64,000 bases of DNA from Cordylochernes scorpioides (Eukaryota; Arthropoda; Arachnida; Pseudoscorpiones; Chernetidae): NCBI GenBank assembly GCA_030710605.1, contig CP092876.1, positions 63,240,115 to 63,304,114 on the forward strand. Reading direction: 5' to 3'. Below are positions 11,606-19,548 of this stretch, one piece after another. The translations under genes and the position numbers were made by a program. The stretch's first letter is position 1, and the number at the start of each line of letters is the position of its first letter. The notes under the pieces are model-generated. The model was not told the DNA's origin, did no database searches, and was given only the letters and a program-made list of their open reading frames with translations.

Positions 11606-11815
11606 TAAATCACAATTTGGATAATAGATTATAATAAAAGAAAATAAGACCTAATCCAAATAATTTATTAGTGTGTGACGTTTCGGCAACAACATTGTCA
11701 CCATCATCAGACAAAAGAATAAAAAAATTATTCTTTTGTCTGATGATGGTGACTATGTTGTTGCCGAAACGTCACACACTAATAAATTATTTGGATTAGG
11801 TCTTATTCTCTTTTA
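11606..11815. repeat. Penelope-like hairpin with hammerhead-like cores
   Basis: A ~210-bp insertion bounded by a 15-bp direct repeat (ATATAGTGTAGATGA, 11591-11605 and 11816-11830). Inside is a near-perfect palindrome (about 11643-11810). Read outward, each arm contains CTGATGA, a helix-forming GGTGAC/GTTGCC pair (with G-U pairs), GAAAC and GTC: plus strand 11740-11773, minus strand 11710-11677. That order is the hammerhead ribozyme core found in Penelope-like element terminal repeats. Self-cleavage is inferred, not shown. Confidence 0.7.
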
Positions 11816-11828
11816 ATATAGTGTAGAT

Positions 11829-12012
11829 GATTCAGCATTTAAGTACAGGAAGATGTAGATGCCATTCTCTTTCACCGTAGCTTCTAGATTGAGCTCGTAG
11901 ATGCCGTTCTCTTTCACCGTAGCTTCTAGATTGACTCGTAGATGCCGTTCTATTTTACCGTAGCTTTAGACTGAGTTCGTAGATGCCGTTCTATTTCACC
12001 ACAGCTTCTAGA
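11829..12012 (-). repeat. 42-bp tandem repeats, four units, copy 1
   Basis: Four tandem units start TAGATGCCGTTCT (at about 11849, 11898, 11939 and 11979). On the minus strand, in one frame, intact units translate to LEATVKENGIYELS (14 codons). Stops (AAATAG) and one or two lost bases break the frame in some units. The array directly follows the stop of the decayed ORF at 12008 but in a different frame. It is either an eroded repeat domain of that protein or 3'UTR satellite. Confidence 0.7.
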
Positions 12013-12410
12013 CTGAGGCACGCTTCAGTTTCTTGTATAAGGTGCTGCTCATACCCCCTGTCAGAAGCATCAGCTTGCTGTCTGCTTTGGCAATGCTTAC
12101 ATTCTGCTCAGCTGTTGAAGGTGCTATAATCCTGTACATCCCTCCATTTTGGCTGAAGACTTTGATACCACCCTTCTTGTCTAGGCCTGATCTTTTCCAG
12201 TATTTCAGAATCCTTTGGGTTCTCCAGGAGAACGTCCATTTATCACTGAGCCATATTGGGCTTGTCCTGTGATGATGATTGTTTCTTTTGAGCGCCACTG
12301 AATTCTTTTGATGGAGGTGGCGCTATGTTCACATCAGCAGTAGGTGGGGTCTGGGCATCAGGTGGAGGAGCTGCAGGTGGGGCTGGTGATGCAGCTAGAG
12401 TTTGTGTTGC
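12008..12410 (-). pseudogene. Decayed ORF of unknown family, copy 1
   Basis: The minus strand encodes a Pro/Ala-rich stretch (SPAPPAAPPPDAQTPPTADV), then FSGAQKKQSSSQDKPNMAQ, then TGA TAA. In copy 2 (23054) the next frame encodes MDVLLENPKDSEILEKV and onward. Copy 1 lacks 8 bp near 12192 that copy 2 has, shifting the frame, so the downstream domain (LDKKGGIKVFSQNG to YKKLKRASV) reads only from the shifted frame. I do not recognise the domain. Text flanking both copies is shared, so this is part of a duplicated block, possibly a captured gene piece. No metal-binding or catalytic motif is evident. Confidence 0.5.
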
Positions 12411-12463
12411 AACGGAGTGTTAAAGCTGCGGCTGGCGTTGGTACTACAACCGGCATAATTTTC

Positions 12464-12465
<2 letters not shown>

Positions 12466-12503
<38 letters not shown>
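12466..12503. repeat. (TA)n microsatellite
   Basis: About nineteen TA dinucleotides in a row. The second copy of the block also ends in a shorter (TA)n at about 23.52 kb. Confidence 0.95.
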
Positions 12504-12506
<3 letters not shown>

Positions 12507-12928
12507 ATAAATAAAAATGAATAGAGATTTCCTGCTTGAATTTAGATCATGTTGAGGATTATGGTAATGTAATGCAGTCGTGGTTGAAATCTTTAAAGTA
12601 TGATATTGAAAAATACTTTTGATCAGTAATTTAATTGAGTTAAAGGAATATATGGAAAGGACATAATTTGATAAAAGTAATGCCGGGCTTAAGGCGAGTA
12701 GGATAAGGAAAACAAAATATTATTTACATAATGTACAAAAGTTTTGAGCCGGCCAACGGGGAAGAGAGAGAAAATATCTTTATTTTACGGGGCTGCTAAC
12801 CGACCAACGGGGAACAACAACAATGAGTATTTATAGGGAAAGCGTGACCTCTGGCGGTCGATTTAACAAAGTATTTGAATCGATACATTGATATACCATA
12901 ATTTTAAATAGAATATTTTAATATAACA
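12503..12928. repeat. Solo-LTR-like repeat, TGTTATA...TATAACA, copy 1
   Basis: A ~426-bp non-coding segment starts TGTTATAAATAAAAATG and ends AATATAACA, and is repeated at 34.84-35.29 kb and, without its first bases, at 30.46-30.89 kb. All share AATGTACAAAAGTTTTG and GACCTCTGGCGGTCGATTTA. TG...CA ends suggest a solo LTR, although a TIR element is not excluded. No internal coding region accompanies any copy. Confidence 0.65.
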
Positions 12929-12934
12929 TATATA

Positions 12935-13262
12935 TGTCATAATATATGCTCTTCCAGGAATAATAAAGTAAATCTACAGTCGACCAGAGAGAGAGAGAGA
13001 GACGTAGAGAGAGAACGCAGCTAAAGTACGGTCATTTGGGACACCAACGACCACATTCCAGGGGACTGACCACATGCCATTCTTGGAACCCTGCAGGGCT
13101 ATTTTTGGAAAGTCGGGGGTGGTGCGCGACACAGAAGACAGCCGTCCAGCGGTGGCAGCCGCTGAGGCTCTCTCTCTCTCTCTCTCGGATGGCTTCCAAA
13201 TTACTCTACCAATTTGTGGCGTGATTATTTCCCTCTCCCCACATTATCACTATATTGTCACA
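12935..13262 (+). repeat. Solo LTR, TGTCATAATATA family, copy 1
   Basis: Starts TGTCATAATATATGCTCTTC and ends TGTCACA. It resembles the paired LTRs at 35292-35534 and 37516-37793, including the CTCTTCCAGGAATAATAAAG start and the GGTGGCAG segment before a (CT)n tract at 13164-13183. It lies at the same place in the duplicated flank as the full element in the 35-38 kb copy, which suggests LTR recombination. Confidence 0.6.
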
Positions 13263-13340
13263 TTGAAAGCCGACAGGATCATATCACAGAAGAGTCGACA
13301 GGATCATATCTCATAAAGAATCGACAGGATCATATCTCAT
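13263..13340 (+). repeat. Three tandem TCGACAGGATCATATC motifs
   Basis: Three ~25-bp units (at about 13270, 13294 and 13320) contain TCGACAGGATCATATC. The same motif directly follows the 5' LTR at 35.54 kb and recurs at about 2.6 kb, so it is probably internal leader sequence of that LTR family, here amplified. Confidence 0.7.
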
Positions 13341-14178
13341 ATATATATTCAAATATTATTTTATATGTTCGAAATAATCATGCCAAGATTTTAAAAGTAT
13401 ATTTGAGGCAAAATTCTCTTTCTTTTAAGCCATTTGATCATCATTTGCGATCGTATCAAAAGTATTTCAGCGTTATTCTACAAGATATTCGCAACACATA
13501 TAGGACAGTCTGCTTTTATAGTTGACTTAGAATTAATTTCACATCGATATTTTTATGGAATGCTAATATTTATATTACGAATTTTATCCATATTTAGCAA
13601 TATTTTGTACATCAAATAACCTTAAGATTGTTTATCCTTCTGTAACTTAGAATACAGCGAATATGTGTAGAAAGGTGTCTAGATTACAATAAAAATAGAC
13701 TTCTGTTATTAAGTTTGAAACACCAGGCCTGCAGGGATAGATTTATTCTAATAATATTCAAGTTACAAATCTCTAGCTTTCGGGAACGAGAGTTCTTCTA
13801 CGGGGAAAAGCGTGATACAATGTTTTATACTCTATTCTGCTAATCTGCCTCATTAACAGCGTAAACATCTTATCAAAGCCAGTGAATAAATATTTCGTAC
13901 AAGAGGAGTATTTATCAAATATTTTTAAATTAAGCTAAATATATAAATAAAGAAACTTCTAGCCTGTGTGTATTTTAATGCAGAAAACAATGTGAATGGT
14001 AGGTGGCTTAACCTACCTTTTTCCTCCAAGTAAAAAAAAAAAAAACATAGACATACCTCAAACTAATGTACTACAATCTAGGCTGGATAGACGCATATAT
14101 ATTTAATACCTGTTAATGTAGGCGACATCCCACTATACCATATGCATGTATCGAAGTAGAAAACATTGTTGATGAACT
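13341..14178 (-). repeat. 3' flank of gene copy B (duplicated at 37.8-38.64 kb)
   Basis: Non-coding. Matches 37794-38640 closely (TTCAAATATTATTTTATATG at the start, TCGAAGTAGAAAACATTGTT at the end). It includes a Penelope-like terminal fragment near 13.77-13.82 kb (CTCTAGCTTTCGGGAACGAG), whose minus strand has a GAAC/GTTC stem followed by GAAA. The LINE at 14179 interrupts this flank. Confidence 0.75.
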
Positions 14179-14428
14179 GCCTGAATTCTCCGCTAAGTGG
14201 CCAAGTTGAGCGGTCGTGAAATTATTAGGTTCCCAAAAGTAAACATTTTAAACTTATTTGCCTTTTTTGCTTCTAGTTGGGTTACGCCTTCTTATGAGTA
14301 TCCTGCCGTTGGCCTATTCTCTACGAATATTATGAAGCTGATTTTATTTATTTATACAATTAATATTTTCATTTTTGCTAGAGAAGCTTCTGTGGTCACT
14401 AGATATGTAAATTTTCGCGCTGATTCTT

Positions 14429-15240
14429 TTGTTTGTTATAAAAATAATTTCCAAGATTATCTATTTTACTCATGCTGGAAAGGTAACCCGTCGATGTATT
14501 ATTTTAATGTTACTGCTCATGTCAGGTATTGAACTAAATCCTGGCCCCAAACAGACAAGGCAAACAACATTAGATGCAGGCAAAGATGAATATTTGCATG
14601 ATCTAATTTTAGCACTCTCAACTAAGAAAGATGACTTTGGTAAAAAAATGGAGACTCGACTTGTTTCGGTAGAACAGGATTGGACAAAATAAATCAGCGT
14701 TACAACACCTCCAGTCATTTTTGGAAACCACTTCTAAAGCTGTCTCGCTTAATACTAATAGAATATCTGATCTCGAGAGACGGTTGGAGCTTGGAGAGAT
14801 GAGGCAGATGGAAAAGAACTTGATTATTTACGGACTGGAAGGAGCAGGAAACGAAACCCCTGAAGAATCTCGAGGTTTAATACAAGATCTGCTTTCAAAC
14901 ACGATGCAAATTCCTGAAGATCTTAAGATAGAGCAGTGCCGAAGATTGACAAAAAAAAAGCTAACTCGCCGCTGCTTATTGAGATGCCTGATTTCAAGCA
15001 AACAATTCTGCTTTTTATGAACGCTTTTAGAATCAGGGACAAAAAACTATTAATAAATAAAGAATACTCTTCACCTATTAGAGACTAAAGGATATTGCTA
15101 ATTAGCAAGCGAAAAGAACTCATGAGTAAGGGAACTGCTTCCAAATTAAGAGATAACAGGCTAATTGTCCGTGGCATAAGCTACTCTGTTTTAAATGGCT
15201 GCGTTGTCAGCTTCAACGGGGATGCATTATAGCAAACTTC
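14429..15240 (+). pseudogene. LINE ORF1 with 2A-like (IELNPGP) motif
   Basis: Codons 14429-14692 encode a hydrophobic N-terminus ending MLLLMSGIELNPGPK (14507-14551). This matches the D/G-x-E-x-N-P-G-P core of 2A ribosome-skipping peptides known at the N-termini of some CR1/L2-type LINE proteins. A +1 or -1 shift near 14680 joins it to a coiled-coil (QSFLETTSKAVSLNTNRI) and an L1-ORF1-like RNA-binding region (EKNLIIYGLEG) up to about 15018, after which the frame shifts again (KELMSKGTASKLRDNRLIV, about 15115-15175). ORF1 proteins bind LINE RNA. This copy cannot make the whole protein, but the 2A segment itself is intact. Confidence 0.72.
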
Positions 15241-16165
15241 AGATAGCATTCATACTGTACCACCGTCCAACCTAATTTTTAACAGTTAAAATATCTTTCT
15301 CAGGATGAATTTTTGCGACAACCTAGACAAGAACTATCACATGATTGCTCATTTCTAAAAACGTATAAAAGTCGTCAATCTGCGCTTGTAGCTCAGCATT
15401 AACATTCTAATTATCAAAATAAAATGTTACATCACTACAGAACAATCTCATAGAATAATCTCCTGGAATAGAGGTGGACTCTGTAGAATTATTATTTCCT
15501 CGATGAGGATTCACTCACGGTAATAGATGGCAGATCTATCAGTGATAAATATCGAAACTTTTATTCTTCAACTCAAGAATCCTCAGTTATAGATCTTTCT
15601 ATTGTTTGGCCTGCACTACTTGAACTGATTGTTGATCTTACTATTAAATGTATGCCTTATTTGGATCATCTACCACTTGTCCTAAAATTTAATGGTCTAA
15701 ACAAAATATAGGCAAAAGATGATACGAAGTTTCGTTCTGTTTGCAAGTATTCCTGGGAAGATGACAAGGCTACATCTTTCAAAAGCAGCTTGAGGGATTC
15801 AACGAATTTACTAGTGGAAGACTCCACAATTGACTCGCAGGTCGAAATGCTTACAAGTGAAGTCCAACCGGCAATGTCAAGGGCGGGGATGATAACTAGG
15901 AAAAGTTCTACATAGCTATGAAAAGTCTCAGAGCTGCTACCAAAAATCTCCACGAGACCTAACACGAGAATCCGTGGTAAATCCATGTATAGTAACTTTC
16001 TTTGCCTCAAATTTTCCCAGATTAATCTATTAGCTTGATTGTCTTCATATAATTTTCACTATATATAAATATCATGTTACCATTAAGTTATATCACTGTT
16101 TTTCCTGCAAGTGTTCTATATTTCTGCTTGGAGAATCTGTATAAGACAAAAAGGTCTTAATAGAG
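15241..16165 (+). other. Decayed LINE ORF2 and 3'UTR
   Basis: Short in-frame pieces of an apurinic-type endonuclease are visible near 15450-15670; after that there is no convincing coding sequence. A 114-codon frame on the opposite strand (15666-16010) has no recognisable domain and is treated as fortuitous. Confidence 0.5.
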
Positions 16166-16185
16166 ATTTTTTTGTTGTTGTTGTT

Positions 16186-16842
16186 AATAAACTGCATTCT
16201 CCTAATCACCATAACATAAACTACAAATGCACAGCTATACTCTTTGAAGATATAGAAAATATATACCTATAAAAACAACATAATTATTTTGTACATTAAT
16301 AATTTCACATTTTCATAAAAGGTTAATTCGAAATATTTTTAATCAAGATATAAACAATCAAACGTTACATTTTTGAAAGTAAAAGAAAATTGTTCGAGAA
16401 AATTTATAGGATAAAGAGTAAGGAATGATTTCATGTTTTAGGTTGATTTAATTATGTCGTTCAATGGTTTGTCTTTTTGTTTTTTTTTTTCATATAAAAC
16501 GATATTACAAAACCCTTCTATATTTGTCCTTTTTAATATCTTTTCAGGGTTCTATTTATTCTAATGAGGTCTATGATTTTTCAATTTCTATGAAATTCTT
16601 AGCATTCTTATATTATTTCATATTTCGCCATTTTTATTTACGAAGATTATCAAGATTGAAAATTACCAGAATGATCGTAAGTTCTATTTTTATTATCGTC
16701 ATCATCATAATTTTCTGGTTATCGGCTGTTAACATTCGGATATTGGTCATTTTTATTGTCCCGATAGTCATTATCGCAAGGAAATTGATGCCGTTGTTGC
16801 CCAAATATTTCTCATTATCACATGAAAATTGCTTGTTGTCAA
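16186..16842 (-). other. 3' flank and probable 3'UTR of gene copy B
   Basis: Non-coding AT-rich sequence conserved with 38.64-39.23 kb and, near the gene, with 19.0-19.54 and 43.53-43.95 kb. It preserves the AATTACCAGAATGATC block found after every copy. A 137-codon plus-strand frame here is Ile/Phe/Tyr-rich from AT bias and is not supported as a gene. Confidence 0.6.
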
Positions 16843-18315
16843 CTAAAATATTTTCAATATCGCCTGAAAATTGGTAAATATTGCCTGAATATCGCTCGTA
16901 TCATCTGAAGATGGCTTATGATTGTCTGAAGGCTGCCTATTATCATCTGAAGAGCGCCAATTACCATCTAACGTTTGCCTATTACCTTCTGTAGATTGTT
17001 CATTATCGTCCAAATATTGCTCATTATCGTCTGAAGATTGTTCATTATCGGCCGAATATTGCTCATTATCGTCTGAAGATTGTTCTTTTTCATCAAAAGA
17101 TTGCTCATTATCGTCTGAGGATTGGTTATTATCGTCTGAAGAATTTTCATAATTATCTGAAGGTTTCCCATTATCGTCTGATAATTGCCTACTATTACCT
17201 GAAGATTTTTCATTATCGCCTGAAGATTGCCCATTATTGGTTACATGGTCATCGTTGCCCATAGATTGGTCATATTTGCTTTGATATTGGCTACAATTGC
17301 CTCGAGATTGGTTATTATTGCCCGGAAATTGGTTATTATTACCTGAAGAAATTTTTCCATTAATCAGAGGTAGGCCATCATGACCTGAAAATTGTTCTTT
17401 ATTGCCTGGAGATAGGTTATTATTCCCTTGAAATTCATTATTATTCCCTGGAGTTTGGTTAATGTTAGCTGCAGAATTTTCAATATTGCCCGGAGATTTA
17501 TAATCATTTTGACTATCTTCATTTTTAGTGTCATTATAGCTCACTGCTGCATTTCTTTCACTATCATCATCACCTTTCTTTGCCTCACCCTCTATACTTT
17601 TACGTCTTTCAAGCTCTTTTTGCTTAATTTTAGAAGATTTCATTTCCAAAGTCCCACTTTTCTTATTCTGGCTATCATAGCTTTTCTTGCGTTTTCCTGA
17701 CATTGTTCGTTTTCTCTCAGTTAAACATTCATTTCCATTGTCGCATTTACTATACCTGCGTTTTCTAGACTCTATTTGTTTTCTCTCAGGTGATCTTTCA
17801 TCCCCAGTTTCGCTTTTACTATACTCGCGTTTCCTTGACATTTTTCGTTTTCTCTCAGGTGACCTTTCATCCCCAGAGCCGCCTTTCTTATTATGGCTAT
17901 CATCTTCACTGCTTTTCACATATTTGCGTTTCTTAGACTTTGTTTGCTTTCTTTCTGATGAAATTTCATCTTCAAAATTGCTTTTAACACATTTACTATT
18001 TTCAACAAAACCTTTTAACTTTCTTTGAAAATTCACTATCCTATATTCAATTGATTCGTCTAATTTCCGTTTTCTTGATGCTTTTAATATAGGTTGTTCA
18101 ATATTTCTTCGCTCATTTTTTACTACTTGTTTCGAACCTAGAGTGTTCTCCGAAATATGCTCATTTTTATTATTTTTTATACGTTTCACAGCTTTTTCCC
18201 TCTTTTGCTTTTTCTCTGGGGGCTCTTGTAGATTCTCATTGTCATCACCTTTCTTGGCCTCTCTTTTAACAGATCTCGCTACCATCTCTTCCAGTACAGA
18301 AACAAATGGGCACAT
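16843..18315 (-). CDS. Gene family copy B: intact Lys/Arg-repeat, SSDDNEQ-heptad protein (490 aa)
   Basis: Unrecognised protein, single uninterrupted exon. The start is either Met at 18315 (MCPFVSVLEEM) or the inner Met at 18285, which is conserved in all five copies with a GAG before it; I favour the inner one. The layout from the N-terminus is: basic region with PEKKQKR (residues ~30-40) and RKRK motifs that look like nuclear localisation signals; 3-4 degenerate 23-residue units (SPERKRKMSRKREYSKSETG); a linker of NNNxSPGN-type repeats (about 270-370); SSDDNEQ heptads (about 385-475); and a short tail. No signal peptide, membrane helix or folded-domain motif is visible, so it is likely disordered and possibly nuclear (inference). 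A TATA-bearing block lies just upstream. It is the only copy with no stop or frameshift. Confidence 0.72.
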   Translation of the reverse strand: MCPFVSVLEEMVARSVKREAKKGDDNENLQEPPEKKQKREKAVKRIKNNKNEHISENTLGSKQVVKNERRNIEQPILKASRKRKLDESIEYRIVNFQRKLKGFVENSKCVKSNFEDEISSERKQTKSKKRKYVKSSEDDSHNKKGGSGDERSPERKRKMSRKREYSKSETGDERSPERKQIESRKRRYSKCDNGNECLTERKRTMSGKRKKSYDSQNKKSGTLEMKSSKIKQKELERRKSIEGEAKKGDDDSERNAAVSYNDTKNEDSQNDYKSPGNIENSAANINQTPGNNNEFQGNNNLSPGNKEQFSGHDGLPLINGKISSGNNNQFPGNNNQSRGNCSQYQSKYDQSMGNDDHVTNNGQSSGDNEKSSGNSRQLSDDNGKPSDNYENSSDDNNQSSDDNEQSFDEKEQSSDDNEQYSADNEQSSDDNEQYLDDNEQSTEGNRQTLDGNWRSSDDNRQPSDNHKPSSDDTSDIQAIFTNFQAILKIF

Positions 18316-18378
18316 TTAAATTGACAAATTTTAAAACCTTTGGGTGAAATAACTTATAAAGGCTTTATAAATATATTT
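18316..18378 (-). promoter_or_regulatory. Conserved core promoter-like block of gene copy B
   Basis: On the minus strand TATATTTATAAAGCC (18361-18376) precedes TTATAAG, TTATTTCACCCAAAGG and the first ATG at 18315. The block is conserved before all five copies more strictly than the surrounding flank. A start of transcription ~30 bp after the TATA box would fall just before the coding region. Confidence 0.55.
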
Positions 18379-19548
18379 TTACGAGCTTTTATAACTAATA
18401 TTTTTGAAAATATATTTATAATAAACAAATAATGGAATATTTATAACTATATTAACATATATTTCCATTTAAAGTTTTTAAAAAATAATATTTACTCTTT
18501 CTGAGTAAATATGCAAATTAGAATAGTAGACCGTTTTACCTGAGAAGATCCATTGAAAAAATAAATCTGCATTCTGATTTCAAATTGTTTTCAAAATATC
18601 CTGTGGCATATTCCATGTTCACAAACAGTAAATGAATATTTCGTGCAAGAAGAGTATTTTTCAAATATTTTTAAAACATACCTAGAATAGAAGTGAATAA
18701 CTTCTAACCTGTGTATTTTTGAAAGTAGAAAACAATGTAAATAGTATATGGTACCTGGTTAATATACATATCTCATCTAGTAAATAGGTGCAAAAACATA
18801 GCTATACCTCAAACTATTGTACTAAACAATTCAGACAGATTAGACCTATATATGTAGAATACGTCTTATTGTAGGCGACATCTCACCAAACTGCTATCTG
18901 CATGTAACGAAGTAGAAAACATTGTTGATAATATGCAAACATTCTTCCAACTATCTCTATAACTGAACTACGTATGCACCGCCTTACTGTATGGATATAT
19001 AGATAATATACTTCTATAAACAACATGTTTTAAAAAAAATTCACATTTTTATAAAAGGTAAGTTCATCCTTTTTAATTAAAATGCAAACACAATTCAACC
19101 CTACATGTTTAAAGTAATTTAATTACGTCCTTCAATTGTTATCTTATTTTGTATTTTTCATTATATACGATTTTACAAAAACTTTCTATATTCGTACATA
19201 TTAATCTCTACTCAGGCTTTTAATCATTCTAATGAAGTCTATGATTATTTCAATTTCTATGACATACTAAGCATTCTTATATTATTTTATAATTCGCCAT
19301 TTTCAATTCCAAAGATAATCAAGATTCACAATTACCAGAATGATCACACACATAAGTTCTATTTTAATAATCGTCATTGTCACTATTGCTTGATGATTGG
19401 TCGTTTACTCCCGGATATTGATCATCTCTATTGTCCCTTGGTGACGTTATATTATAAATATATCTCATCATCTGATGAAAATTGCTCATTATTCTATGAA
19501 GATTGTGCGATATCTACAGAAGATCGTTCGTTGTCGACTGATATCTTT
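18379..19548. other. Intergenic DNA between copies B and C
   Basis: No gene. The first ~600 bp match 41.84-42.48 kb (upstream of D) and the rest matches 43.53-43.95 kb (downstream of E), so the B-C spacer equals the D-E spacer without its LINE. This is direct evidence that B-C and D-E are duplicate pairs. Confidence 0.75.

Larger units (their letters stand above)
14179..16179 (+). mobile_element. CR1/L2-like LINE with 2A-like peptide, internally decayed
   Basis: The insertion is defined by the intact paralogous site at 38.63 kb: GATGAACTGC at the left matches AATAAACTGC after the right end, a target duplication of roughly 8 bp. The right end is a (TTG)n tail at about 16166-16180. Contents on the plus strand are ORF1 with a 2A-like motif and an L1-ORF1-type domain, then scraps of an endonuclease ORF (IISWNRGGL near 15455; DLSIVWPALLELIVDLT near 15595). 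Reverse transcriptase is absent, so ORF2 is mostly deleted. Confidence 0.75.

Noticed and set aside
15666..16010. 114-codon minus-strand frame inside the CR1-like LINE
   Set aside because: Opposite to the decayed LINE coding strand, with no recognisable motif.
16464..16877. 137-codon hydrophobic plus-strand frame
   Set aside because: Composition follows AT bias; overlaps the 3' flank and end of gene B; no equivalent in copy D's flank.
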